Below are positions 9,304 to 19,800 of a stretch of DNA of 64,000 bases, piece by piece (within the stretch, counting starts at the first letter, position 1; every line of letters starts with the position of its first letter). The translations under genes and the position numbers were made by a program. The DNA is from Pseudomonas sivasensis (GTDB lineage: Bacteria; Pseudomonadota; Gammaproteobacteria; Pseudomonadales; Pseudomonadaceae), in NCBI RefSeq assembly GCF_013778505.1, contig NZ_JAAOWU010000005.1:72393-136392 (forward strand). Direction: 5' to 3'. The notes under the pieces were generated by a model. It made no database searches. It saw nothing but the letters and a program-made list of their open reading frames with translations, and was not told the origin of the DNA.

Positions 9304-10545
9304 TTGCGTTTGTTCCACACCTCCGACTGGCACCTTGGCCAAAACCTCCACGGCCAGGAACGCGACTACGAACACGCTTGTTTCCTGGAATGGCTGCTGC
9401 GCCAGATCGGCGCCCAACATCCCGATGTGCTGCTGATCGCCGGCGATATCTTCGACACGGTCAACCCGCCGCTCAAGGCACAGGAGCGGCTGTATGACTT
9501 CATCATCAGCGCCCACGAGCAAAACCCCAAGCTGACCATTGTGATGATCGCCGGCAACCACGATTCCGGTTCGCGCATCGAGTTGCCTGCACCGTTGATG
9601 CGCCGTTTGCGCGCCCATGCTCTCGGGCGCGTGCTGTGGCTCGATGACGGCCAATTGGACGCCGAACGCCTGCTGATTCCACTGCCGGATGCCAAAGGCA
9701 AGATCGCCGCGTGGTGCCTGGCATTGCCCTTCTTGCGCCCGGCGGAAGTGACCGGCGCGCACCTGGGTGACGACTACCTGCGCGGTATCGGCCAGGTACA
9801 TGAATGGTTGATCGCCGCCGCCAACGCCAAACGCAAAAGAGGCCAGGCGCTGATTGCCATCAGCCACGCCCATATGGCCGGTGGTTCAGTGTCGGAAGAC
9901 TCCGAGCGCAGCCTGATCATCGGCAATGCCGAGGCGCTGCCCGCCAACCTGTTCGACAAAAGTGTCGGCTATGTTGCCCTCGGCCACTTGCACAAGCCGC
10001 AAAAGGTGAACGGCGAAGAACGCATTCGCTACAGTGGCTCGCCGATCCCGCTGTCGTTTTCCGAGATCGGCTACAAACACCAGATTCTCGACGTGACGTT
10101 CCAGGGCGAACGACTGGTCAGCGTCGAACCGCTCCTGATACCGCGCTCGGTCAACCTGCAACGGCTGGAGGCCGCGCCCCTGGCCGACATCCTCAGAGCG
10201 TTGGCGGACTTGCCCGATGTCGACCTGCTCGCCGAAACCCAGCGCCACCCCTGGCTCGAAGTACGTGTGCGCCTTGACGAGCCGCAGCCTGACCTGCGCC
10301 AGCAAATCGAAAGCGCCCTGCAAGGCAAGGCCGTGCGCCTGGTGCGCATCGCCGCCGAATACGCAGGCAAACGCGGCAGCGATGCCACTGACGAAGAACG
10401 CTTGATCGAACTCGACCAACTCACGCCGCAAGAGCTGTTCAGCCGCGCCTGGCAGGACAGCTACGGCAGCGACGTGGATGAACAGACCTTGAAGGACTTC
10501 GCCGTGCTGCTCCAGGAAGTGCAACAGCAGGAGGAACAGCCATGA
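9304..10545 (+). CDS. sbcD: Exonuclease SbcD, nuclease subunit of SbcCD
   Basis: A 413-aa metallophosphoesterase, the Mre11 homologue that with SbcC cleaves hairpins and processes DNA ends. Motifs present: SDWHLG (near residue 7), AGDIFD, AGNHD, SHAHM and GHLH, so all metal-binding positions look intact. The start is TTG at 9304, giving MRLFHTSDWHLGQNL, with GGAG about 7 bases upstream; no in-frame ATG fits the conserved N-terminus. It overlaps sbcC by 4 bp, as expected for a stoichiometric complex. Confidence 0.96.
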   Translation: MRLFHTSDWHLGQNLHGQERDYEHACFLEWLLRQIGAQHPDVLLIAGDIFDTVNPPLKAQERLYDFIISAHEQNPKLTIVMIAGNHDSGSRIELPAPLMRRLRAHALGRVLWLDDGQLDAERLLIPLPDAKGKIAAWCLALPFLRPAEVTGAHLGDDYLRGIGQVHEWLIAAANAKRKRGQALIAISHAHMAGGSVSEDSERSLIIGNAEALPANLFDKSVGYVALGHLHKPQKVNGEERIRYSGSPIPLSFSEIGYKHQILDVTFQGERLVSVEPLLIPRSVNLQRLEAAPLADILRALADLPDVDLLAETQRHPWLEVRVRLDEPQPDLRQQIESALQGKAVRLVRIAAEYAGKRGSDATDEERLIELDQLTPQELFSRAWQDSYGSDVDEQTLKDFAVLLQEVQQQEEQP

Positions 10546-13500
10546 AAATTCTCGCCATCCGCCTGAAGAACCTCGCCTCCCTGGCCGGCCCATTCGAGAT
10601 CGACTTTACCGCCGAGCCCCTGGCCAGCGCGGGTTTGTTCGCAATCACCGGGCCTACCGGCGCCGGTAAAAGTACCCTGCTCGATGCGCTGTGCCTGGCG
10701 CTATTCGGCGCCGTGCCACGGCTGGGCGATACCGGCCAGGCGAAAATGCCGGATGCCGACAGCGATATTTCCATCGGCGACCCGCGCACTCTGATCCGTC
10801 GCGGCACCGGCGGCGGTTATGCCGAAGTGGATTTTGTCGGTGTCAGCGGCCGTCGCTATCGCGCGCGCTGGGAAGCCAATCGTGCCCGCGACAAAGCCAG
10901 TGGCAAACTGCAAAACAGCCGTCAAAGCCTGATTGACCTGGACAGCGACCAACTGCTGGCCAGCCAGAAAACCGAATACAAGACCCAGCTGGAACTGGCC
11001 CTGGGCCTGAATTTCGAGCAGTTCACCCGCGCCGTGCTGCTGGCGCAAAGTGAGTTCAGCGCGTTTCTCAAGGCCAACGACAACGAGCGCAGCGAACTGC
11101 TGGAAAAGCTCACCGATACCGCGTTGTACACCCAACTCGGCCGTCGCGCCTTCGAAAAGGCCAAGGAGGCCAAGGACGCGCACAAACAGTTGCAGGACCA
11201 GGCCACCGGCGTGGTGCCCCTGGCCGCTGAAGCACGCGCCGAACTGGATCAGCAACTGGCCGACGCCCAGCAACAGCTCAAGGCCCAGCAGGCCCAGCTC
11301 AAGCAACTGGAGTTGCAGCACACCTGGCTTAAGGAGTTGCGTGAGTGGCAGGATCGCCAACGCGCTGCCACCGAGCAGTTGCAACGCGCAGAGACAGATT
11401 GGGCTAACCAGGGCTCAGAGCGCCAGGACCTCAATCGCCTGGAGCAATTGGCACCGCAACGCCATCATTTCGCACGTTTGAGTGAACTCGAGACGTTGCT
11501 TCAGCCATTGGCCGTGCAGATTCAGCAGCATATCGAGCAGCAAAACGCCCTGCATAGCCGTCAGCAACAAGCCCAACAGCAACAATCGAACGCGCAAACG
11601 GCCCTGGCCCAGGCCTTGAAAAACCAGGCAGACGCTGTCCCGCTATTGCGCCAGGCCTTTGAAGCACAAAGCACCCTGGCTCACTTGACTCGGGATTTGA
11701 GCAAGCGCGCCGAGGAAAAACAGCAGCAGGAACACGCCTGCACCGAAGGCCACGCCCTGCTCAAGGGCCTGCAAGACAAACACACCCACGTCGCCGAGCG
11801 GCTGCAGCGCTTGTCGGCCGAACTTGAGCGCAATGCCGCCCTCGCCCCTCTGAGCGATGCCTGGAACGCCTACCGTGACCGCCTGCAACAGCTGATGCTG
11901 ATCGGCAACCGCCTGAAAAAAGGCCAGGCCGAACTGCCTCAACTGGAACAGCGCGCCACCACGGCCGCAGAGAAATTTTCCCAGCAACGCGAAGCCCTCG
12001 ACCTGCTCTATCAAGAAGCCGGCGCCGAACCCCACGCCGTGGCCGAACAGGTGCAGTTGCTGGCCAGTCTGTTGCACGACAACCGCAAACAACAACGTGC
12101 CTTCGAAGACCTGATACGCCTGTGGGACAGCCAGCAGCAGTTGGACCAGCAAGCGGCTGCGCTCACGCAAAAGCTCGCCGATGCCGCGCAGAAACGGGAG
12201 CAGTTGAACCAGACAGGCCTGCAAACCAAGGCCGAACTGGCCGTGGCCGAACAGACCCTGACGGTGACCAAACACCTGCTGGAACGCCAGCGCCTGGCGC
12301 GCAGTGCCAGCGTCGAGGAACTGCGCGCACAGTTGCAGGATGACCAGCCGTGCCCGGTGTGCGGCAGCCATGAGCACCCGTATCATCAGCCCGAAGCGTT
12401 GCTGCACAGTCTCGGCCGCCATGATGAAAACGAAGAGGCCAGCGCGCAGAAAACCGTCGATACCCTCAAGGAAAAACTCAACGAACTGCGTGGTGAAGTG
12501 GGCGGTTTGATCGCCCAGCAAAAGGAATTCCTGCACCAGCAGGAGCAGTTGGCAAACCAGCAGCAGGGCCTCACACCCAGCCTTGAGGCGCACCCATTGT
12601 CCGCCTCGCTGTTCAACCAGGACGTGGCCAAGCGAAGCAGTTGGTTGACCCAGCAACTGAGCCAACTGACCGAACGCACCACCCAGGACGAGCAACGCCA
12701 GAGCGCCCTGCTCAACTTGCAACAAAATGCCGGACGCCTGCAGCAGCAACTGCAAATCGCTCAGGATGCGAGCCAGCAGGCCCGCCAATTGATGCTGGAT
12801 CAGCAGCGCGAACTGTCCAACGACCGCGAGCGTCTTGAAGAAGAACTACACGCCTTCGCCAGCCTGTTGCCGGCCGAGACCCTTGAAGGCTTGCGCAGCG
12901 AACCGGCCGCGACCTTTATGCTGCTCGACCAGCAGGTCAGTCAGCGCCTTGAACAACTGGGCCAACAACGCGATGAGCTGGTCGAGCAGCAGGAACGCCA
13001 GCAGGCCATCGAGAAAGAGCACACCCATCAGCAACATCGTCTGGCGCAGCTCGAGACATTGAACCAACAAGTCAGCGAGTTGGCAGCGCAACAACAGGCC
13101 GCCCAGGAAACTCTCGGCACCTTGCTGGGCGTGCACGCCAGCGCCGAACAGTGGCAGCAGCAACTGGAACAGGCCGTGGTGCAATCGCGCCAGAGCGAAA
13201 CCGACGCCAACCAACAGTTGCAGGTCCTGCACAACGAACTGATCCAACTGGCGGCCGATCTCAAGGCTCAACAGGAGCGTGCGCAAGCGTTGCATGCCGA
13301 GCAACAGGCCCTTGATACGCGCCTGGCTGAGTGGCGTGCCCAGCACCCGGAACTCGACGACACTGGCCTCACCCGCCTGCTGGCCTTCGACGACGCTCAG
13401 GTCAACGCCCTGCGCCAGCATCTGCAGGCCAGCGAAAAGGCCGTCGAACAAGCCAAGGTGTTGCTGCTGGAGCGCGAACAACGCCTTGCCGAGCACCAGG

Positions 13501-14180
13501 CCCTGCACAACGGCAACCTCGACGCCGAACAACTGGACAGCACCCTCGCCGCCCTCAACCAGCAATTGGCCGAGGGCGAAAAACAGGTCGCTGAATTACG
13601 CGCGCGCCAGTCCGAAGACCAGCGGCGCCAAGAAGCCAACGCGGCGCTGGCGCTGACCACCGCCAACGCCTATGAGGAATGGCAGCGTTGGGCACGTCTC
13701 GAATCGCTGATCGGCTCGGCCAGCGGCGACAAATTCCGCAAGCTCGCCCAGGCTTACAACCTCGACCTGCTGGTGCATCACGCCAACGTGCAATTGCGCC
13801 AACTGGTGCGCCGCTATCGCCTCAAGCGCGGCGGCAGCATGTTGGGGTTGCTGGTGATGGACACGGAAATGGGTGATGAACTTCGCTCGGTGCACTCGTT
13901 GTCCGGCGGCGAGACGTTCCTGGTGTCGCTGGCATTGGCCCTGGGCCTGGCATCGATGGCGTCGAGCACATTGAAGATCGAGTCGCTGTTTATCGACGAA
14001 GGTTTCGGCAGCCTGGACCCCGAGTCATTGCAATTGGCGATGGATGCACTGGACGGTTTGCAGGCCCAAGGTCGCAAGGTGGCGGTGATTTCCCACGTAC
14101 AGGAAATGCACGAGCGCATCCCGGTGCAGATCCAGGTCATGCGCCAGGGCAATGGTTTGAGCACGCTGGAGGTCAAGTGA
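10542..14180 (+). CDS. sbcC: Exonuclease SbcC, SMC-like ATPase subunit
   Basis: A 1212-aa Rad50-type ATPase. N-terminal Walker A GPTGAGKST (about 37-45) and C-terminal signature SLSGGETFLVSLALALG with Walker B SLFIDEGFGSLD flank very long Gln/Leu/Glu-rich coiled coils. CPVC near residue 604 is the zinc hook that joins two molecules. Length is near that of other Pseudomonas SbcC proteins and larger than the E. coli one. It acts with SbcD on hairpins and double-strand ends. Its stop overlaps the GTG start of the next gene. Confidence 0.96.
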   Translation: MKILAIRLKNLASLAGPFEIDFTAEPLASAGLFAITGPTGAGKSTLLDALCLALFGAVPRLGDTGQAKMPDADSDISIGDPRTLIRRGTGGGYAEVDFVGVSGRRYRARWEANRARDKASGKLQNSRQSLIDLDSDQLLASQKTEYKTQLELALGLNFEQFTRAVLLAQSEFSAFLKANDNERSELLEKLTDTALYTQLGRRAFEKAKEAKDAHKQLQDQATGVVPLAAEARAELDQQLADAQQQLKAQQAQLKQLELQHTWLKELREWQDRQRAATEQLQRAETDWANQGSERQDLNRLEQLAPQRHHFARLSELETLLQPLAVQIQQHIEQQNALHSRQQQAQQQQSNAQTALAQALKNQADAVPLLRQAFEAQSTLAHLTRDLSKRAEEKQQQEHACTEGHALLKGLQDKHTHVAERLQRLSAELERNAALAPLSDAWNAYRDRLQQLMLIGNRLKKGQAELPQLEQRATTAAEKFSQQREALDLLYQEAGAEPHAVAEQVQLLASLLHDNRKQQRAFEDLIRLWDSQQQLDQQAAALTQKLADAAQKREQLNQTGLQTKAELAVAEQTLTVTKHLLERQRLARSASVEELRAQLQDDQPCPVCGSHEHPYHQPEALLHSLGRHDENEEASAQKTVDTLKEKLNELRGEVGGLIAQQKEFLHQQEQLANQQQGLTPSLEAHPLSASLFNQDVAKRSSWLTQQLSQLTERTTQDEQRQSALLNLQQNAGRLQQQLQIAQDASQQARQLMLDQQRELSNDRERLEEELHAFASLLPAETLEGLRSEPAATFMLLDQQVSQRLEQLGQQRDELVEQQERQQAIEKEHTHQQHRLAQLETLNQQVSELAAQQQAAQETLGTLLGVHASAEQWQQQLEQAVVQSRQSETDANQQLQVLHNELIQLAADLKAQQERAQALHAEQQALDTRLAEWRAQHPELDDTGLTRLLAFDDAQVNALRQHLQASEKAVEQAKVLLLEREQRLAEHQALHNGNLDAEQLDSTLAALNQQLAEGEKQVAELRARQSEDQRRQEANAALALTTANAYEEWQRWARLESLIGSASGDKFRKLAQAYNLDLLVHHANVQLRQLVRRYRLKRGGSMLGLLVMDTEMGDELRSVHSLSGGETFLVSLALALGLASMASSTLKIESLFIDEGFGSLDPESLQLAMDALDGLQAQGRKVAVISHVQEMHERIPVQIQVMRQGNGLSTLEVK

Positions 14181-14770
14181 GCGAAGTGTTGCTGTATTCG
14201 TTTCGGCGCTGCCCGTACGCCATGCGCGCTCGTCTGGCGCTGCGCTACTCGGGGGTGTCGATGCGTATTGTCGAGGTGAGCCTCAAGGCCAAGCCGGCCG
14301 AGATGCTGGCGCTGTCGCCCAAGGGTACGGTGCCGGTGCTGGTGGTGGATGGCGTGGTCATCGACGAGAGCCTGGCGATCATGCAATGGGCCCTGGCGCA
14401 GCACGATCCTGACGATTGGTTGCTACAGGGCAACCCGGCCACGCTGGCACTGATCGCCGAGAATGATCTGGGGTTCAAACAGCACTTGAATCGATACAAG
14501 TACCCCGAACGCTACCCCGAGCAGCCGATGGAACATTATCGGGCCGAGGGTGAGGTGTTCTTGCAAAAGCTGGAAGGATTGCTGGCGCAGCGAGATTACT
14601 TGCTGGCCGATCACCTGAGCCTTGCCGATGTGGCACTGGCGCCGTTTGTGCGCCAGTTTGCCCATGTGGATCGGGAATGGTTTGCAGGGACGCCGTATCA
14701 CCGGCTTCAGGCCTGGCTGCAACGCTTTCTGGAATCACCGTTGTTTATCGCGGTGATGGCCAAATCCTGA
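14177..14770 (+). CDS. Glutathione S-transferase family protein
   Basis: A 197-aa protein with an N-terminal thioredoxin-like domain (about 1-75) carrying a Cys-type active-site motif, RRCPYAMRARLAL (Cys12), and the cis-Pro/GSH-binding segment KGTVPVLVVDG-VIDESLAIMQW. The C-terminal part is helical. A CPYA motif fits the beta/omega or glutaredoxin-2-like groups that catalyse thiol transfer rather than classic conjugation. The GTG start at 14177 overlaps the sbcC stop (GTGA), so it is probably translated from the sbcDC transcript. Confidence 0.85.
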   Translation: MSEVLLYSFRRCPYAMRARLALRYSGVSMRIVEVSLKAKPAEMLALSPKGTVPVLVVDGVVIDESLAIMQWALAQHDPDDWLLQGNPATLALIAENDLGFKQHLNRYKYPERYPEQPMEHYRAEGEVFLQKLEGLLAQRDYLLADHLSLADVALAPFVRQFAHVDREWFAGTPYHRLQAWLQRFLESPLFIAVMAKS

Positions 14771-14803
14771 GCCCTACCACATCAGATCTCACGCACCTGT
14801 CGC

Positions 14804-14983
14804 TCAGTGCTGGGTTTTGTGATCCAGCGCCGCATAGAAGTTGGCACTTTGTTGCAGGTATTTCTGGGTGTACGCGGTGGTGCCGGACTGTTTGCCGCTG
14901 ACTTCCACGCTGGCGGCGGCAGGCAAGGCAACGGTGGCGGAGACGGCGGAAGCGGCGATGATCGAGAAGAGATTGAAGTTCAT
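14804..14983 (-). CDS. Small secreted protein of 59 aa
   Basis: A short gene starts with ATG at 14983 (minus strand), preceded by AAGGGC about 8 bases upstream, and ends with TGA at 14804. The product begins MNFNLFSIIAASAVSATVALPAAA, a typical signal peptide, and continues as a ~35-residue mature peptide with SVEVSGKQSGTTAYTQKYLQQS. No cysteines are present. It is convergent with the GST gene. I do not recognise its function; the signal peptide, start signals and codon use argue that it is a real periplasmic or secreted peptide. Confidence 0.65.
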   Translation of the reverse strand: MNFNLFSIIAASAVSATVALPAAASVEVSGKQSGTTAYTQKYLQQSANFYAALDHKTQH

Positions 14984-15113
14984 GTCGGTAGCCCTTGTAT
15001 TCGTTTGGTGGGGTGGCCTGGGAAGGCCTTGGAACCCAACTTACGCCCGAGGGTTAAACCTTAGAAATGCTTTGAAACATTAGCCGCTATTAATGCAATT
15101 AATACAAAGGCTC
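14984..15113. other. Short intergenic region upstream of the 59-aa gene
   Basis: This AT-richer stretch, with short TTAAT-type repeats near 15089-15103, probably holds the promoter of the small secreted protein gene and leads into the terminator of the lactonase-like gene. Nothing else is evident. Confidence 0.4.
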
Positions 15114-15134
15114 AGGCCCCGCACTGCGGGGCCT
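15114..15134 (-). terminator. Terminator of the lactonase-like gene
   Basis: A perfect 9-bp G/C stem (AGGCCCCGC and its complement) with a 3-nt loop lies six bases beyond the minus-strand stop at 15140, followed on the minus strand by a T-containing tract. This is a good intrinsic terminator. Confidence 0.8.
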
Positions 15135-15139
15135 GTGGC

Positions 15140-16315
15140 TTATTGACGCACCAGGAACTTGAGGTCGCTGGGCGCATCGATCGGCAATTTCTGCACGGTT
15201 TTACCCAGCAGGCCGGTCTTGGGGTCGCGTTCGACGACCACGATTTCATTGCTTTTCTGGTTGGCGAACAGTAGGAACCTGCCGCTCGGGTCCAGGCTGA
15301 ATTCGCGCGGATGGTCGCCTTCTACGGAACGGCGCTGCAGCTCCTTGAGGTGCCCAGTCGCCGGGTCGATGCTGAACACCAGCAGCTGATTGGCCGTGCC
15401 GCGGTTGCTCAGGTACAGGAATTTGCCGTCGCTGGATGCGTGCAACGCTGCGCCGGCCTTGTCCGACACCGGTTGCCCGGCGGCGAAATCCACCAACTGG
15501 GTCTGCGTAAGTGTGCCGTCGTGGTAGTCAAACACCGCGACCTGGGCGCTCATTTCGGTCGTCAGCCAGGCGTGCTTGCCATCGGCGCTGAACAGCAAGT
15601 GACGCGGCCCGCTGCCCGGAGGCAGTTGCACCGAGGCCGGGGAAGCCGGCGTCAGTGGTTGCTCGTGGTTGGCCTTGGGGTCATAGCGGTAAGCAAACAC
15701 TTTATCTGCCCCCAGGTCCTGCACGAACACGTACTTGCCATCCGGCGCCGACACCACCGAGTGCACATGGTTGGAAGCCTGACGCTCAGGGTTGACCCGG
15801 CTGGCGGGGTGTCCGCTCAACTGCACCGGTGCCGACAGCTTGCCCTCGGCATCCACCGGCAGCACCGCCAGGCTGCCGCCCGGATCCTCCTTCACGGAAT
15901 AGTTGGCGACAAACAAGTAACGTCCATCGGCCGCAATGCTGGAGTGAGTCGGCTCATTACCCAGGCTCTGCACCTGGTTGATCAGGGTCAGTTGCTGATT
16001 CTTCGGGTCGATGCGATAGCTGCTCACGCGGCCGACCGGGTCTTTCTGGCCTGGGCCATTTTCATTGACCACGAACAGATGGGTCTGGTCCTTGGAAAGG
16101 GTCAGCCACGACGGATTGTCCGCCTTGGCCGCCAACACCGGCTGGCCCTGAAACCGGCCTGTGCGGCTGTCGAATTGCAGGCGGTAAATCCCTTCGCTGC
16201 TGCCGGCGGTGTAGCTGCCTACCAACAGTTCATAGGTCTCGGCCGGCGCGGCCTGTACCGACATCGCACCGACACTGCCCGCCATCAACAGGGGCCAGAA
16301 TTTACGCATCATCAT
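15140..16315 (-). CDS. Periplasmic lactonase-family beta-propeller (6-phosphogluconolactonase-like)
   Basis: About 391 aa. The start is chosen at the ATG cluster 16315/16312/16309 (MMMRKFWPLLMAGSVGAMSVQAA), which gives a signal peptide. The mature protein shows repeated blades such as YELLVGSYTAGSSEGIYRLQFDSRTG, NPSWLTLSKDQTHLFVVNE, SSIAADGRYLFVANY and GSGPRHLLFSADGKHAWLTTEMS, typical of the seven-bladed lactonase fold (PF10282). Because it is exported, a cytosolic pentose-phosphate role is unlikely; hydrolysis of a periplasmic sugar lactone is more plausible. Its start overlaps the upstream small gene by about 14 bp, so the two are translationally coupled. Confidence 0.85.
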   Translation of the reverse strand: MMMRKFWPLLMAGSVGAMSVQAAPAETYELLVGSYTAGSSEGIYRLQFDSRTGRFQGQPVLAAKADNPSWLTLSKDQTHLFVVNENGPGQKDPVGRVSSYRIDPKNQQLTLINQVQSLGNEPTHSSIAADGRYLFVANYSVKEDPGGSLAVLPVDAEGKLSAPVQLSGHPASRVNPERQASNHVHSVVSAPDGKYVFVQDLGADKVFAYRYDPKANHEQPLTPASPASVQLPPGSGPRHLLFSADGKHAWLTTEMSAQVAVFDYHDGTLTQTQLVDFAAGQPVSDKAGAALHASSDGKFLYLSNRGTANQLLVFSIDPATGHLKELQRRSVEGDHPREFSLDPSGRFLLFANQKSNEIVVVERDPKTGLLGKTVQKLPIDAPSDLKFLVRQ

Positions 16316-16592
16316 GCTCGTCTTCCTCGTCGTTATTGTTGCCGGTGAAAGCACTCATGCACAAGAGACGGTGCTCGCCCGAGTCACCGGTGAGGGTCCA
16401 GCTTTGCAACGTTTCATCAAAGGTCGCGGCCTGTACTTGCGCCACGCTGAAAGACCAGCGCTTTTCAGCGCGTCCGTCGATGCAGGTGATCACCAGCGCC
16501 TGATCGTCGAGGGTGAAATCAAAGGCGTGCAACCCATCGACTTCGAGCATATCGGTGTTGGCAAGTTCAGTAAGGAGGCTAGCGGCAGTCAT
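16302..16592 (-). CDS. Small acidic conserved protein (possibly DUF5629)
   Basis: A 96-aa soluble protein (MTAASLLTELANTDMLEVDGLHAFDF) with a highly acidic, Asn-rich tail (NNNDEEDEHDDA). It resembles a small Pseudomonas family that I think is DUF5629, but I am not certain. The tail, encoded by GAT/GAG repeats, overlaps the ATGATGATG start of the lactonase-like gene. There is no signal peptide. Function unknown. Confidence 0.65.
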   Translation of the reverse strand: MTAASLLTELANTDMLEVDGLHAFDFTLDDQALVITCIDGRAEKRWSFSVAQVQAATFDETLQSWTLTGDSGEHRLLCMSAFTGNNNDEEDEHDDA

Positions 16593-16800
16593 CGGGATCG
16601 TTCACGCAAAGAAAAGAGCGTGATGATAAGCCAATTCCTCACGCCCTTCCCCCATCGCGTTGCCCAACGATATCCGGATACCGCCAGCGCGTGCGCCGAC
16701 TTGCCATTCTTGGTCCACATCCGTGGCGCATGGCCCACCGACCAGCACCCCGGCCACTGCGATTGAAGCCCGCATCCGCACGAAAAGGATTTTCATCCCT
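16593..16800. promoter_or_regulatory. Divergent promoter region, small acidic gene / DUF6543 toxin 1
   Basis: This 208-bp region separates a minus-strand gene (start 16592) from the plus-strand toxin gene (start 16801) and must contain both promoters. I see no clear sigma-70 or sigma-54 consensus. The notable signal is the hairpin at 16782-16794 described separately. Confidence 0.5.
16782..16794 (+). promoter_or_regulatory. GGA hairpin overlapping the Shine-Dalgarno of toxin gene 1 (possible RsmA/CsrA site)
   Basis: GAAAA-GGA-TTTTC forms a 5-bp stem with the Shine-Dalgarno GGA in the loop, seven bases before the ATG at 16801. RsmA/CsrA proteins bind ANGGA exposed in hairpin loops and block translation. 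The assignment is structural inference only. Confidence 0.4.
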
Positions 16801-19800
16801 ATGCAACCGTTATCGTCTCCTCCCCTAACCGTCCAGGCCGTCAGCCGCCAGTTCGCCACCCGCCCGAGCCTCATGCCCTTGGTCCAGACCCTGCTCGGCA
16901 ACGCCCTGCGCGAACGCTACCCCTCGTTGAGCATTGATCTGGCGCTTACGCACCTGGCAATCCCGCAAGCGACTAAGGGCTGGACGTTTCAGCCATTGAT
17001 GGACGTCATCTTCAATTACCTCGCCGGTATCGGGCCATTGGATCTCGGTGAGGCGTACGGTATCGATCACTACCTCTCGGACGTACCGCCCAAACGTCTG
17101 AAACTGCCGGGCCTGACCCGCGAAAAGCTGGAGATGACGGTGGTCCAATCGCTGATCCAGGATCTGTGTTCGACACTGCCCATTGCCGCACAGGACGCAT
17201 TGGCCCATTACTGGAATGAGCCCTCGGGCACGGGCGGCAGCCGCTGGCGTTGGCTCAGCGACATGCTCATGACCACCCTGCAAGCCAGCGCCTTGCGTCT
17301 GACCGACCTGGATGCGGACGTGCGGCAGACCCTTGACCAACTCATTGGCACCCCGGACCGCGAACAGCGGATCGCGCGATATGGTGAGCACGCGGTATAC
17401 GCCTACAGCCTGGAGACACAACTGGATAACGCAGGCCAAACCACGCGCGTGTTGTCAGAGCAGTTGCTACTGACGCGTGCCATCAACGGCAAGGCGCCGG
17501 TGCTGTGTTCCCCCGGCGGGCGTGTCGAGGCGTTCTCGTCCATGGATGCCTTCACCCTTGCTTGGGGCGAGCGCGCCGCAGCCCAGTACGAGGCAGAGAC
17601 GATCACCTGCAATCGTTACGAGCCCGAGGGCTCGATCTTTGATTACCAGGCCACGACGCTGTTTAACCTGCAAATGGAACGCCTGGCCGCTCTGAAACTG
17701 CCCCTGGAACAACGCCAGGAAACCCTGCAGGGGCTGTACCTGCGGCTCACCGACCCCGGCGAGTTTTTCCTGGATGCGCAAGACGGCGCCGTCCGCACCC
17801 TGGATGCCGTGCGCGCTCGGTTGCCGGATGCCTTGCGCGATGCGCCCCCCGGATACCGCGAGCGATACCGGCAATACAGCCTGGCCCTGGCCACCGCGAA
17901 ACAGCGGGCGGGTGGGCGCTCTTTTCTCACCGGCATCGACGATATCCACACCTATACCGTGCATGCCCTGCAGCAAGCACTTGACCATGAGGCGAGCGCT
18001 GCCGGTGACACCACCGGGCAAGTGGCCCTGCACCCTGATGACCTGCAACTGACGTTCGTCGTTGCCGCGGGCTACCCTGGCACCGTGGGTATTGTCGAAC
18101 GTGTCCACATGAGCCTGACGGAACTGGCGCTCAAGAACCTGGCAGGCCTGCCCAGCGGCGAGTTGTCCATCGCCCATCGCCAGGGCTCACCGTTACCGGC
18201 CTGGTTGACCCGCGAAACGGTGATTGGCGGCGACGGATTGATCAAGCGCGTCGACATCGGCAAGCACTACCCCGAGTTGCTCAAGCAAGCGCTGTTGAGC
18301 GACACGCCTCAGGCGCGGGAGCGGGAGCGGGAAACACTGTTCGCCGCTCAGCAGCCGATGCAACTGTGCTTGCTGGCGCTGGAACTGAGCCTCAAGGGCG
18401 AAGCCGGCATCACGCCACAAGGCGCCCGTATGGTGGCGGCGTTGATGCAAGGGAGCAGCGCTGAACAGAAGGTCGACGGCAAGCCGGTGGTGATCCGTCA
18501 CCTGTCCTTTTTGCGCAGCCCCGGCGCAAAGGCCGACAAGGTCAGCGCCATGTACTTGATCGAGTTCCAGGACAGTGAACGCGGCCCGCATCTGCTTTAC
18601 CGGCCCTTGTATGCCCAGGCATTGCAGGAGTTCTCCAGCCGGGCGGCGCTGTTCCAGGCCATTGCGCAACCGGGTGAATTGCAAACCAGTGTCCTGACCT
18701 GGTTATCCGATACCGCCCGACCGATTTACGACCACGGCGGTTTTCAGGAGCCCCATTATCTGCGTTTTGGCCAGGGCGATGAGTTCGCGCCGCGCCGCAC
18801 GCCGCCACCGGCGACATTCGCCAGCGACGGCGCCAACGACGAACTGCACCAGTGCCTGGTCACCGGGCGGCTGATGACTTACCTGTTCAGCGACCACAGC
18901 CGGGCCTTGATTGAACAGGCCGAGCGCGAGTCCACGTCCAACAGTGAAAGTCGCTGGCAGGTGCTGATGGAGGGCGGGAGTTTGTTGTTCGGCAGCTTGC
19001 TGCAACCACTTTTGTCAGGCCCGTCAATGATAGTGGGATGGTTGTTGGCGCTGTACAGCAGCCTCAGCCAGGACATTCAGTTGCTCGACAGTTCATCCGC
19101 CACGTCTCGCGAGCAAGGCGCGATCGACCTGTTGCTCACTGTCGCAACACTGCTGCTGGAATCCCCGCTGGCACCCACTGCCCCGCCCCCAGCCGTGGCG
19201 CTACGCGTGCCGCAGCGACGCCCGCAGACATGGCCGGCGCCCGCACCTGCACGGATTCGCCAAGGCACCGTTGCATTGCCCGGCGTGCAGCCACAAGGCT
19301 TGCACACCGCCGTGGATTTCAGCTACGCCCAGGCCCGTTATCGCCTTACGCCCAGCCAGCGCGCCAACCTCGCGTCACTCAAGGTGCCGATGCCGGGTGA
19401 CCTGCCACAGCCGGTCTTGAATGGCCCCCGCAAGGGCTTGTACCTCATCGATAACCGCTGGCATGCGCAGGTCGACAGCGACCTGTTCCGCGTCAACCTG
19501 GAGGACGATGGTAGCGTGCGAATTACCGACCCCACCGATGCCCAACGGCCTGGCCCTTACCTGCGCGACGACGGCCAGGGCATCTGGTCAGTGGACTCCC
19601 GGCTGCGCCTGCGCGGTGGCATGCCGCCAAAGCGCATCGCTGCCGAGCGCGAGCGCAAGGCCAACCGCGTCAAGGCATTGGAGGATGACCTTCAGGCCTA
19701 CTTGCAAACTCAGCCCGAGGTCGACAAGGCAGAAGCCCGGCAGACCGGTTTAAGCGGCAAGCCACTGGCAGAGGCGCGTCAGCAGTACGATGCCGCCCTT

